From Spirulina sp. CCY15215 (GTDB lineage Bacteria; Cyanobacteriota; Cyanobacteriia; Cyanobacteriales; Spirulinaceae), in the NCBI RefSeq assembly GCF_016888125.1, contig NZ_JACSWA010000378.1:1-34374 (forward strand): 34,374 nucleotides of DNA, written 5' to 3'. This document shows, piece by piece, positions 25,581 through 34,350 of this stretch; the first letter of the stretch is position 1; the number at the start of each line of letters is the position of its first letter. The position numbers and the translations under genes are program-made. The notes beneath the pieces were generated by a model. That model ran no database searches. It saw only the letters and a list, made by a program, of their open reading frames with translations, and was not told the origin of the DNA.

Positions 25581-25606
25581 GGAAAAATAAACTTGTCGAT
25601 CCTCCC

Positions 25607-28600
25607 TTAATTTGGTAAAGTGATCATAAATTCTGTTCCTTTTCCTAGTATAGAATTAACCTGAATCGTACCGCAATGTTTTTCCGTAATAATTTGACGG
25701 GCGATCGCCATTCCCAAACCCGTTCCTTTCCCTACTTCTTTCGTAGTAAATCCTTGCTCAAAAATGCGCTCTTTTATTTCATCAGAAATTCCCATCCCAT
25801 TATCAGCAATTTTCACGATGATGCTCTGTTTATCTTCGCTTAATTGGGTGCTAACTGTAATACAATTGGGGTCACTTTCTATCTCCGTGTAGGTTTTTTC
25901 TGCACTACTTTCTTCTAGAGCGTCGATCGCATTGGCTAATAAGTTCATAAACACTTGATTGAGTTGTCCTGCATGGCATTTGATTTCCGGAACATCCCCG
26001 TATTCTTTAATAATTTCAATGGCAGGGCGTTTTTCATTGGCCTTGAGTCGATATTTTAAGATTAATAATGTGCTGTCAATGCCTTCATGTAAATTAAATT
26101 CGGTTTTTTTATCGGTATCTGTGCGAGAAAAGGTTCGCAAGGATGTGCTAATATCGCGAATGCGATTCACTCCTTCTTGCATGGATGCAATGGTTTTAGG
26201 GAAGTCTTCCAGGAGAAAATCTAGATCCAGTTCTTCAATGTCTTCGGTAAGTTGAGGACTGGGGTTAGGAAATTCTTCTCGATAGCCTTGGATAATGGTG
26301 AATAAATCTTTCAGATAGTCTTCGATAACCGTGACATTACCGCCAATAAAACCGAGAGGATTATTGATTTCGTGAGCAACCCCCGCTACTAAATTGCCCA
26401 AGGTTGCCATTTTTTCCTTTTGTACCAATTGCAATTGTGCTTGTTGTAAGTTGGTCACAGCTTGTTGTGCTTGTTGGTACAGTTGAGCATTTTCGAGGGC
26501 GATCGCGGCTTGAGAACAGAGAAGATTGAGGATTTCTGCGCGATCGCCAGTAAATGCCCCAGTAGCGCGGTTATTTTCGAGGTAGAGAATGCCAATGAGT
26601 TGACCGCGATCGATCAAAGGAAGACATAAAACAGATTTGGGTTGATGTTGTTGGATGTAAACATCTCCTGCATAACTAGCTTCTTGGCTGACATTTGTTA
26701 ATAGTAATGGTTTGCGGCGGTTTTTGACTTGGTTGATGATGCTCAACGGTACGACATTACTGCTTTCTACGGGGATAGAGTCGGTGCAATTATCTTCTCC
26801 CGTGCTTCGTGCCTTGAGGGTTAAAACTTGCTCTTGGAAGAGCATCAAGGCAACTGTTTCAGCACCAGCATTTTCCCGAATAACCTTCATTAAATTGGCG
26901 ATCGCGCCTTCTAATTCAATTTCTTCTGAAAGCAGCCGAGAGGCTTTCATTAATGTTGCTAAATCCAACAATTCCCCTGCTCCTGTGGTAGTTTTGGAAA
27001 TGGTTCCCGTACTCAAACTAACGAAGGTTGTACTCCCTGTTAAACTGGGTTTTTGCCCTGCGAGAATAGGTGTTAAAAAGCTGGGATAGCGTGTTTCTAA
27101 GTCTTCAATTTTGGCTTTGGCTCCCCAACGAGCATAACAATAGTAGGCATCTTGCATATAACCGCTTGCCACTTTTTCCTTGCCCCAGTCGAGATAGAAT
27201 TTGGCGGCGAGTTCGTTAGCTAAGGCTTCTTCATTGAGAAATTGATTTTCTTGAGCGAGGGAGATAGCGCGATCGTACAAATCTATTGCTTCTGATTTAT
27301 TGCCCAAAACCCTTTGCCGTTCAGCCTCAACTAAATACCATTTGTGTAGATGATTCATGGGAGCATTTTGCGCCCACTGTTTCAAAGTAGTTTGATCGGC
27401 TTCCACCAAGGCAAGAAGCTCTGCTTGTTCCGGCTCTGGCTGTGTAGAGAAAAGCGCCAAATGTGTCAGGGCTGCATAGAAATGGAAAATGGGAACAAAA
27501 ATCATGCCTGATACTCCCATCAAATACTGTTTGGCTTCGGCGTTATGGTTTAGGGCAACAGTGTAATTGCCAAAACAGTAGGCAAGCATAAGTTTATAGA
27601 TGTAAGCAATAGCGATCGAAGTAAGATCGTTGTCCTGATGGTGCTTAGGAATCATCACCGTTTCATCGTAGATATCACCAATTAAGCAATCCTGCCGAGT
27701 ACGAGTTTCCTTCAAGTTCCGCACCACCTGATGCGCCATATCCACATAAGTCAAGGCAGAATATTGTTTTACCTGCACTAAAACAGCCCTGTAAGCTGCT
27801 ATTTCCAGTTTCCAAGTGTCCAGTTCTACCCCAGCAAAAAGGGTGGCATTGAAGTAATTGCCCATGCAGTAGCCAGCGTTAAGAAAATCACCAATTTCCA
27901 TACCAGCCACATACCCACTTTTCAGCGTCACCATCATTGCCCTCAGAGATTCCTGATGATGCTGAATACAGGCTCCAAAAAAAAGTAGAACTGTAGGCTT
28001 GAATTCCCCTACATTAAATCGGTTAAGCAATTTCAAAGCCAATTGCCCAAAGTTATAGCCTGTTTCCACTTCTCCTAAAAAGTTACACAGCACAAGACCA
28101 TGAATCGCATACCCCACCGTTGATGCGGGTGTATTCCCAAACTGGAGCGATAAACTAACCATAGTCGCGCTCAGTATGGGCATTAATCCCGGCATCCCCT
28201 GAAAGACAGTTGCAAATAACATTCCTAATAGTTGCATGGCTGCCTGAGTCTGGCGATCGCTCATTACAGGTAGATCGATTAGTTCCTGAATCCCTCTGCC
28301 GCTTTGAAGATTAGCTAGGTTCTGTAGTGCTTTGCCAATCTTGGTTTCGTCAGGTGCGGTGGGGAGTTCAACCCCCAATTGCCCCAGTGCATCTCTGGCT
28401 ACTGCGATCGCTTCTAACATCTTGCTTTGGGCTGTCAGTGCGACGATTTGAATTTTGTAAATTTTGATTTTGTCTAAAATCGTCTGAGCTTCTGCTAACA
28501 CCAGTGCAGCCATCTGTTCCATCTTGTCAAGATCGGCATTCAAATAGGCAACTTCGGCAGCAGCCACATAGAGATTTAATGTTAATTCATACTGATGAAG

Positions 28601-30997
28601 CCAACAGCTTTCTGTCAATAATTCAATCCCTATTTGTAAATAGATTTTGGCTGCCGTGTATGCGGTAGAATTTCTGGCTTTAACTCCAGCTTTTAAGTTA
28701 AGTTTGGCTAAGTTTTCTCGTTCTTGTGGGTGGGCGATTAGTTCTTGTCCTTGGTTTAAATGCTCGACAATATCGAACAGTTTTTCCTCTTGTTTTATTT
28801 CTGAGTAATTTTGCTGAAGTAGTTGTCCGATTTTGAGATGGGTGGCTTTTTTATCTGAATCTGGAATCAAAGAATAAGCAGCTTGTTGAACGCGATCATG
28901 CAGAAACTTGTAGCCTATTGATATGTTTTTCGGCTGTGCTTGTTCCTCAGAATGAGTCTCTTGAAAAAACTTATAGGTGTAGCTCAGAGGTAATATCAAA
29001 CCTTCTTTTAATGCCGGCCACAGTGCAGTTGCGACTTCCACTCCTTGGCGATCGCAAACCATTGCTAAAGTCTCTAAATCGAACTGATTGCCAATACAGG
29101 CTGCTAACTTCAGTATTTCTTGAGTTTCTCCCTCTAACTTATGCAGCCTTGTGGCCATAAATTCCACCACATCATCGGAGAGTGTTAACTCCTGCACCCG
29201 TGTTAGATCGCACTGCCAATAACCAACATTAAAGTTAAAATGAATCCAGCCATCATCGTGCAATCCCTTGAGAAATTGAGTTGCAAAAAAGGGATTTCCT
29301 TGAGTTTTTTGGTAGACTAATTCTGTTAAAGGTAAGGCGATTTCTTCTTCGCAACTGAGGGTATCTGCCACCAAGTCATTCAGGTTAGTTTTGCTCAAAG
29401 GAGCAAGTGTTATAGTATCAAGAATAACTTCCGCTTTGCTAATATTATCAAGAGTGAGCATTAAGGGATGAGCGGGAAATACTTCGTTATCTCGATAAGC
29501 TCCTAATAACAGTAAATAACCTATTTCTGCATCCTCCATTAGCAGTTGCATTAACTTCAACGATGCCGAATCTGCCCACTGTAGGTCATCAATGAAAATA
29601 ACTAAAGGATGATTGCGCGTGGTAAATACTTGAATAAATAGAGAAAATAAGCGGTTAAAGCGATTTTGGGCTGCACTTCCGGAAAGTTCGGCAACGGCAG
29701 GTTGTTCTCCAATAATGCGCTCTAATTCGGGAATAACATCAATAACAATTTGTCCATTTTCTCCTAAAGCCTTGAGAATTTTGCTTTTCCAGAGTGCCAA
29801 TTGAGTATCGCTTTCCCCCAGAAGTTGCCCCATTAAGTCTCGGAAGGCTTGCACAAAGGCACTAAAGGGAATATTACGTTGAAACTGGTCGAATTTGCCT
29901 TTGATAAAGTAGCCGCGTTTGGCAACAATAGGTTTGTGAACTTCATTGACCACGGCAGTTTTGCCAATCCCCGAAAATCCCGCTACCAGCATTATTTCTG
30001 TCTTTCCTTCAGAAACGCGATCGAATACTTCAAGCAACATTTGAACTTCTTTTTCTCGTCCGTAGAGTTTTTCGGGAATGAGAAAGCGATCGCTCCTATC
30101 CCGTTCTCCTAATACAAAAGGTTCTATTTTTTCACTTTCTTGCCATTGTTTTTGACATTTTTCGAGGTCGTATTTTAATCCCAAAGCACTTTGATAGCGG
30201 TCTTCGGCATTTTTCGCCATCAACTTCATCACAATGTCTGCAATAGGTTTAGGTATTGATAACTGGTGACTGATTAAGGGAGGCGTTTTGGCAATATGAG
30301 CGTGAATCAATTCTAGGGGATCGTCACTTACAAAGGGAAGTTTTCCCGTTAGGAGTTGGTAAAAGGTGACACCGAGAGAATAAAAATCACTGCGATAGTC
30401 AACTCCTCGGTTCATGCGTCCAGTTTGTTCTGGGGAAAGATAAGCAAGAGTTCCTTCTAAAACGTTAGGAGTTTGTAGGGTTTGGGTTTCTTTGGGTAAT
30501 AACGAGGAAATACTGAAGTCGATGAGTTTAACTTGTTGAGTTTGAGGATGAATCAGTATATTTGCGGGTTTGATATCTTTATGAATAAGACGATTTTGGT
30601 GCAACTGATGCAGAATTTCTGCGAGTTGAATGGCAATCGCGAGAAACTCGACAACGGTATAATTATCCTCTTTGGCTTCCTGTAAAGCCATTCCCCCAAA
30701 ATCTTCCATAATCATGACATGGCGGTTCTCGTAGCGTTCTAGGGCGTAGGTTTTGATGATGCCTTCAATGTTGAGATTACGGGTAATGGCATACTGGTTA
30801 CGAAACTGAACTAATTCGTGAAAGGAAGGATATTCATTTCGCATTAGTTTCAGAATGACGGGTTTGGCATCGTCATTGCACTGTCCGCGATAGACGAGGG
30901 TGCGATCGCTTTCGTGGATGAGTTCTTTGGTTTGATAGTGGAAAAATCTGACTATTTCTGTTTCCATCATTTGAACATCATTAATGACTTCATACAT
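25607..30997 (-). CDS. Giant Ser/Thr kinase - AAA ATPase - GAF - histidine kinase hybrid (copy 2)
   Basis: This 1,796-residue paralogue of the neighbouring gene has the same order: Ser/Thr kinase (VILKLM, HKDIKPANILI near 141, LIDFSISS, GTLAYLSPEQTGR), AAA ATPase (GFSGIGKTA near 342, IDDLQWADS near 466), a helical TPR-like middle, GAF ending in QAAIALENAQLYQQ, and histidine kinase (GVAHEINNPLG near 1542, NQVFMNLLANAID near 1686, DNGMGI and GKGTGLGMAIA near 1761). Long stretches are identical to copy 1, for instance the region around GLMPILSATMVSLSLQFGN. The first ATG is used; M10 and M11 are also possible. It lacks the proline-rich insertion of copy 1. It lies 43 bases from the truncated third copy. 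Confidence 0.9.
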   Translation of the reverse strand: MYEVINDVQMMETEIVRFFHYQTKELIHESDRTLVYRGQCNDDAKPVILKLMRNEYPSFHELVQFRNQYAITRNLNIEGIIKTYALERYENRHVMIMEDFGGMALQEAKEDNYTVVEFLAIAIQLAEILHQLHQNRLIHKDIKPANILIHPQTQQVKLIDFSISSLLPKETQTLQTPNVLEGTLAYLSPEQTGRMNRGVDYRSDFYSLGVTFYQLLTGKLPFVSDDPLELIHAHIAKTPPLISHQLSIPKPIADIVMKLMAKNAEDRYQSALGLKYDLEKCQKQWQESEKIEPFVLGERDRSDRFLIPEKLYGREKEVQMLLEVFDRVSEGKTEIMLVAGFSGIGKTAVVNEVHKPIVAKRGYFIKGKFDQFQRNIPFSAFVQAFRDLMGQLLGESDTQLALWKSKILKALGENGQIVIDVIPELERIIGEQPAVAELSGSAAQNRFNRLFSLFIQVFTTRNHPLVIFIDDLQWADSASLKLMQLLMEDAEIGYLLLLGAYRDNEVFPAHPLMLTLDNISKAEVILDTITLAPLSKTNLNDLVADTLSCEEEIALPLTELVYQKTQGNPFFATQFLKGLHDDGWIHFNFNVGYWQCDLTRVQELTLSDDVVEFMATRLHKLEGETQEILKLAACIGNQFDLETLAMVCDRQGVEVATALWPALKEGLILPLSYTYKFFQETHSEEQAQPKNISIGYKFLHDRVQQAAYSLIPDSDKKATHLKIGQLLQQNYSEIKQEEKLFDIVEHLNQGQELIAHPQERENLAKLNLKAGVKARNSTAYTAAKIYLQIGIELLTESCWLHQYELTLNLYVAAAEVAYLNADLDKMEQMAALVLAEAQTILDKIKIYKIQIVALTAQSKMLEAIAVARDALGQLGVELPTAPDETKIGKALQNLANLQSGRGIQELIDLPVMSDRQTQAAMQLLGMLFATVFQGMPGLMPILSATMVSLSLQFGNTPASTVGYAIHGLVLCNFLGEVETGYNFGQLALKLLNRFNVGEFKPTVLLFFGACIQHHQESLRAMMVTLKSGYVAGMEIGDFLNAGYCMGNYFNATLFAGVELDTWKLEIAAYRAVLVQVKQYSALTYVDMAHQVVRNLKETRTRQDCLIGDIYDETVMIPKHHQDNDLTSIAIAYIYKLMLAYCFGNYTVALNHNAEAKQYLMGVSGMIFVPIFHFYAALTHLALFSTQPEPEQAELLALVEADQTTLKQWAQNAPMNHLHKWYLVEAERQRVLGNKSEAIDLYDRAISLAQENQFLNEEALANELAAKFYLDWGKEKVASGYMQDAYYCYARWGAKAKIEDLETRYPSFLTPILAGQKPSLTGSTTFVSLSTGTISKTTTGAGELLDLATLMKASRLLSEEIELEGAIANLMKVIRENAGAETVALMLFQEQVLTLKARSTGEDNCTDSIPVESSNVVPLSIINQVKNRRKPLLLTNVSQEASYAGDVYIQQHQPKSVLCLPLIDRGQLIGILYLENNRATGAFTGDRAEILNLLCSQAAIALENAQLYQQAQQAVTNLQQAQLQLVQKEKMATLGNLVAGVAHEINNPLGFIGGNVTVIEDYLKDLFTIIQGYREEFPNPSPQLTEDIEELDLDFLLEDFPKTIASMQEGVNRIRDISTSLRTFSRTDTDKKTEFNLHEGIDSTLLILKYRLKANEKRPAIEIIKEYGDVPEIKCHAGQLNQVFMNLLANAIDALEESSAEKTYTEIESDPNCITVSTQLSEDKQSIIVKIADNGMGISDEIKERIFEQGFTTKEVGKGTGLGMAIARQIITEKHCGTIQVNSILGKGTEFMITLPN

Positions 30998-31040
30998 TGT
31001 GATCTAAAAATATCAATTGACAAAAATTATCTTGCCAGAA

Positions 31041-31435
31041 TTACGCTGGGCAAATGCAAATAGGAATTGTAATCGCAAATTCTGTACCTTTGTTGTATTC
31101 TGAGATACAAGTTATCTTGCCGCCATGTTTTTCGACTACAATTTGACGGGCGATCGCCATGCCTAACTCCGTACCTTTACCTACTTCTTTCGTGGTAAAT
31201 CCTTGCTCAAAGATGCGCTCTTTTATTTCATCAGGAAGTCCCTTGCCATTATCAGTAATTTGCACAATAATGCCCTTTTTATCTTCGCTTAATTCAGTGG
31301 CGATGGTAATGCAATTGGGATGCTTTTCTATCTCAACAAAAGTTTTGGCGAATGCGATCGCAGTCTGTTTGCATGGATGCAATGAATTTCGGAAAGTCTT
31401 CGGCCATAAAATCTAAATCGGCATTGCTGTAGTAT
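31041..31435 (-). pseudogene. Truncated, internally deleted third copy of the hybrid kinase (histidine-kinase end)
   Basis: The minus strand encodes a remnant of the C-terminal ATPase: FVEIEKHPNCITIATELSEDKK, DNGKGLPDEIKERIFEQGFTTKEVGKG, then TELGMAIARQI (the usual TGLG is TELG) and GTEFAITIP. In another frame just upstream, DLDFMAEDFPKFIASMQ matches the region after the phospho-acceptor of copy 2 (DLDFLLEDFPKTIASMQ). Everything between, including the N-box, is missing; the joint lies around the GCGATCGCATTCGCC at 31354 and shifts the frame. The kinase, AAA and GAF parts are absent. It has the same orientation as the two intact copies. Confidence 0.85.
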
Positions 31436-31453
31436 GAAACTTCAAGCTGTAAA

Positions 31454-32194
31454 TTGCAAATTAATATTATGTCGATCGCATCACGAAGTTTACAAAAGCT
31501 CCTCCGGGAGAATATATCGGGGGGGGAACCCCTCAGCGTTGACCCCGAACAGTCCAGGGAACTGGCTGAAGACTTGTTGGCGCTCCTTGAGCCTCTCGCT
31601 GGCGCAAAGCGGAATAATAATTGTCACCATTACAGTCGTTTCCGAGGGGGATCAAGCACAGACCAGCCCCCCAGCAATGACCTCTGTTGCTGTATTCTGC
31701 TCCAAGAACCAGGCGATCGCTGGTATCGAAATGAAACCCATTTACATTTGCTTAGGAGTCCGGAGCAACAGTTCTGGGTAGACTTAGGGGGAGAGCGATC
31801 GCCCGCCCCCGTTTCAGATATTAGTGAGGTGGTTGCCCTAGTCCACGCATTTTTTCAGAGAGTTGACCGACAAAAAGCCCAGGCTGCCAAGCGCCAAAAA
31901 CAGAAAGACTTGAAAATACAAGCCATCTTGGCTCAGGTGCGTAAAATTGCCAAGGAAGATCGATTTGACTTTGCCACCGAAGTCGATACTGTTAAGCTGA
32001 AGCTGATTATTCGTCTGTCTGACCAAGACTACTTTGCCATTTTGATTCCCTTTAACCAGTTCAAGGAGGTACTCCCCAAATTGCGTACTGCAATTCAGGC
32101 TCTCCGCGAGACTTACAATACTGGCGTTCGCTTTAAAACTCATCTCAAGCGAGGCTATCGCCGTTCTGACTGGATTCGTCATGAGGATTTGTAG
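31454..32194 (+). CDS. Hypothetical protein upstream of a MoxR-like ATPase
   Basis: Not recognised. The 246-residue protein (perhaps starting at M6, 31469) has an N-terminal helical part (PEQSRELAEDLLALLEPL), a cysteine/histidine- and asparagine-rich middle (NNNCHHYSRFRGG, then NDLCCCILLQ), WYRNETHLHLLRSPEQQFWVDLGGE, then a lysine/glutamine-rich coiled-coil-like stretch and a folded end with TVKLKLIIRLSDQDYFAILIPFNQFKEVLPKLRTAIQALRE. The odd middle could reflect local frame damage, since the ORF is open in another frame too. It ends 30 bases before the MoxR-like gene in the same direction, so joint expression is likely. Function unknown. Confidence 0.5.
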   Translation: MQINIMSIASRSLQKLLRENISGGEPLSVDPEQSRELAEDLLALLEPLAGAKRNNNCHHYSRFRGGSSTDQPPSNDLCCCILLQEPGDRWYRNETHLHLLRSPEQQFWVDLGGERSPAPVSDISEVVALVHAFFQRVDRQKAQAAKRQKQKDLKIQAILAQVRKIAKEDRFDFATEVDTVKLKLIIRLSDQDYFAILIPFNQFKEVLPKLRTAIQALRETYNTGVRFKTHLKRGYRRSDWIRHEDL

Positions 32195-32224
32195 TTAAAT
32201 GCAGAAGGATAAAGGTAGAAAAAA

Positions 32225-33439
32225 ATGATTCGTATTGATGCCCGCGAACTCGATCGCGTTTTGGAACTGACCCCACGGTCGCAAAATATTCTCCTGGTGG
32301 GCAAGCATGGTATTGGCAAATCAGAAATGATTAGCCATTTCTACCGTCAGCGCCAGAATCTGCCCGTCATCCCCTTCTTTTTGGGGCAGATGAGCGATCC
32401 GGGGGATTTGATTGGCTTACTGCATAAAGATGAGGCAACGGGGCGTTCGGTGTTTTTACCTCCCTACTGGTGGCCCGAAGCCGATCGCCCGGTGGTACTC
32501 TTTCTCGACGAGCTTAACCGGGCCCGACCGGAAATTTTGCAGGCGGTTCAAGACCTAACTCTTAACAAAACCCTAGCTGGTAAATCTCTACCTCCTGGCA
32601 GTATTGTCATTGCTGCGGTGAATGCGGGGGAAGAATATCAACTGACGGAACTAGATCCGGCTCTGGTGTCGCGGTTCAATCTCTATGAGTTTGCGCCGAC
32701 GGTGGAAGATTGGCTGCTCTGGGCTGCCAAGCAGGATATTGATGCGCGGGTGCTGACGTTTATCCAACAGCATCCAGAATATCTCGATGGTGACAATCCC
32801 GATGCGGATGCGGCGATCGCCACTGCTGGCTTGATCAAAACTCCCGATCGCCGCGCTTGGGTCAAAGTTGCGGATTTTCTTCGCAACTATAAGGACGATC
32901 CCCCCCTGCCCCCCCTTAATAAGGGGGGAGGTAAGGAGGACGATCCCCCCCTGCCCCCCCTTAATAAGGGGGGAGGTAATAAGGGGGGAGTTAATAAGGG
33001 GGGAGTTAATAAGGGGGGAGGTGAGTTGGAGGAGATTCACTTCAAACTGATTGCAGGGATGGTGGGGAGTCGTGCCAGTATCGCCTTTCGCCAAAGCCTC
33101 GCTAACCAACGGGGTTTGAGTCCCGAGCAACTCCTACTGCAATATTCTAAGCATTCCAAACATCTCAAAGACTTGGAAATTCAGGACTTGGCCAGTTTGA
33201 ACGAACGGGTCTTACTCTGGCTCAATGCCGGGCATTGCCCGGAAAATAAAGCGGATAATGCCCGCAAGAATCTGTTGAAATATCTCCAGTATCTCCAGAA
33301 GGCCAAACAACTCGAGGCGATCGCCCATTTTTCCTCCCTAGTTCAAGGTCCCAAGTTTAGCGATGCGATGGGGTTTGTCGCTGAATCGATCGATCTGATT
33401 GATTTCTTATCGGAGTATTTGGAGGCGATCGAGGTGTAA
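32225..33439 (+). CDS. MoxR-like AAA+ ATPase with an in-frame repeat insertion
   Basis: The 404-residue protein carries an AAA_5/MoxR ATPase core: Walker A VGKHGIGKSE (about 25-34), the FFLGQMSDPGDLIGLL segment, Walker B VVLFLDELNRARPE (about 90-103), IVIAAVNAGEEYQ as sensor 1 and DPALVSRFNLYEF with the arginine finger. MoxR ATPases act as chaperones that remodel partner complexes, usually with a vWA-domain protein encoded next door; no vWA gene is seen here. After residue about 223, roughly 43 residues of repeat origin (DDPPLPPLNKGGG twice, then NKGGV-type units) interrupt the C-terminal helical part, yet the frame is preserved to the stop. Whether the protein still folds is uncertain. An AAA-containing ribosome-binding region (AAAGGTAG) precedes the ATG. 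Confidence 0.8.
   Translation: MIRIDARELDRVLELTPRSQNILLVGKHGIGKSEMISHFYRQRQNLPVIPFFLGQMSDPGDLIGLLHKDEATGRSVFLPPYWWPEADRPVVLFLDELNRARPEILQAVQDLTLNKTLAGKSLPPGSIVIAAVNAGEEYQLTELDPALVSRFNLYEFAPTVEDWLLWAAKQDIDARVLTFIQQHPEYLDGDNPDADAAIATAGLIKTPDRRAWVKVADFLRNYKDDPPLPPLNKGGGKEDDPPLPPLNKGGGNKGGVNKGGVNKGGGELEEIHFKLIAGMVGSRASIAFRQSLANQRGLSPEQLLLQYSKHSKHLKDLEIQDLASLNERVLLWLNAGHCPENKADNARKNLLKYLQYLQKAKQLEAIAHFSSLVQGPKFSDAMGFVAESIDLIDFLSEYLEAIEV
32896..33022 (+). repeat. In-frame GC-rich repeat expansion inside the MoxR-like gene
   Basis: Two 45-bp units start at 32896 and 32941, each containing CCCCCCTTAATAAGGGGGG. The AATAAGGGGGGAGTT 15-mer is then repeated about three times to 33022. Both periods are multiples of three, and no stop is introduced. 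The palindrome is the same unit seen in kinase copy 1 and at the window's right end. Confidence 0.9.
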
Positions 33440-33554
33440 ACCCGACAATCTTTCTCTCGTGCTAATCTTGTAGAAGTTTCATTCAATACCCATCCGGCGA
33501 TTTGTCAATACCCGCCAAACCCTTTGTTGTCTTAATCTCTCGCGCTGAATAACT

Positions 33555-34184
33555 ATGATTGCAACTCTAACCAAACCCATATCATTCGATGAATTTGTGG
33601 ACTGGTATCCCGAAAACGCGACGGATAAATACGAACTACGCAATGGAGCGATCGTCAAAATACCTTTAGGAACTGGAGAACATTCTAGTGTTATCGGTTT
33701 TTTAATCGGAAAACTGGCAATTCACATCAACCGTTACGAATTACCTTGTGCAATTCCTGGCGATTGCTTGCTGAAAGCGATCCATGACGAATCCGGCTAC
33801 CAACCTGACATTATTGTTCTCAATAAAGCACAACTGGCCGAGGAACCCCGTTGGCAGAAAGAATCGATTATTACCAAGGGAAATTCCTTGGGACTGGCGA
33901 TCGAGGTTGTCAGTACAAACTGGCAAGATGATTATCTGAGGAAGGTCGGGGAATACGAACTGATGGGGATACCCGAATACTGGATTGTAGATTATCTGGG
34001 TTTAGGGGGTCGGCGGTTTATCGGCAATCCCAAACAACCGACTCTCTCTGTTTACCAACTGGTGGATGGAGAGTATCAAGTCACGCTGTTTACCGAAAAC
34101 GAGAGGATTGAGTCTTTGGCGTTTCCGGAATTGCAACTGAGTGTCGCAGAGATTTTTGCCGCCAAAACTATAACAGACACATGA
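33555..34184 (+). CDS. Uma2-family (DUF820) restriction-endonuclease-like protein
   Basis: The 209-residue protein shows the Uma2/DUF820 pattern, a PD-(D/E)XK-like fold very abundant in cyanobacteria: SFDEFVDWYPENATDKYELRNGAIVKIP at the start, HSSVIGFLIGKLAIH, the acidic pair YQPDIIVL and LAIEVVSTNWQDDYLRKVGEYELMGIPEYWIVDYLGL. The aspartate of QPDI and the glutamate of AIEVVS are the expected metal ligands. Biological substrate is unknown; many copies occur per genome, and a link to defence or transposition is speculative. The gene is complete and separated by 115 bases from the MoxR-like gene. GC-rich repeat and MITE sequence follow after a few bases. Confidence 0.87.
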   Translation: MIATLTKPISFDEFVDWYPENATDKYELRNGAIVKIPLGTGEHSSVIGFLIGKLAIHINRYELPCAIPGDCLLKAIHDESGYQPDIIVLNKAQLAEEPRWQKESIITKGNSLGLAIEVVSTNWQDDYLRKVGEYELMGIPEYWIVDYLGLGGRRFIGNPKQPTLSVYQLVDGEYQVTLFTENERIESLAFPELQLSVAEIFAAKTITDT

Positions 34185-34190
34185 ATTAGA

Positions 34191-34350
34191 TCCCCCCCAG
34201 CCCCCCTTGAAAAGGCAGGGACTATTCGTTAAGCAGAGAAAATTGTTACAATCCCTTATTTTTCGTTAGCAATCATTTGTTCTACAACGACACGATCGGG
34301 GTTACAGTCTTTTTCTCTAGTCAGTGAATAATCCCTGCCTTGAAAAGGGG
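34191..34350. repeat. Third copy of the GC-rich palindromic repeat, split by an insertion
   Basis: The left arm CCCCCCTTGAAAA ends at 34213 and the right arm TTGAAAAGGGGGG resumes at 34340. Removing the 126 bases between and one TTGAAAA gives the same CCCCCCTT-n-AAGGGGGG unit as in the kinase and MoxR genes. A further CCCCC run at 34365-34370 suggests another copy continuing past the window. Confidence 0.8.
34214..34339. mobile_element. 126-bp MITE-like element with TIRs and 7-bp target duplication
   Basis: The ends are GGCAGGGACTATTC (34214-34227) and the inverted GGCAGGGATTATTC at 34326-34339, differing at one of 14 positions. TTGAAAA is duplicated directly outside (34207-34213 and 34340-34346). 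The interior has no coding potential. The host site is a GC-rich palindromic repeat, so the insertion is clearly later than that repeat. Size and structure fit a non-autonomous derivative of a DDE-type insertion sequence not identified here. Confidence 0.82.

Noticed and set aside
25151-25618. Repetitive 22-residue-repeat ORFs on both strands in the 66-bp tandem array
   Set aside because: The unit length is a multiple of three, so several frames stay open by construction; the sequence lies within a MITE.
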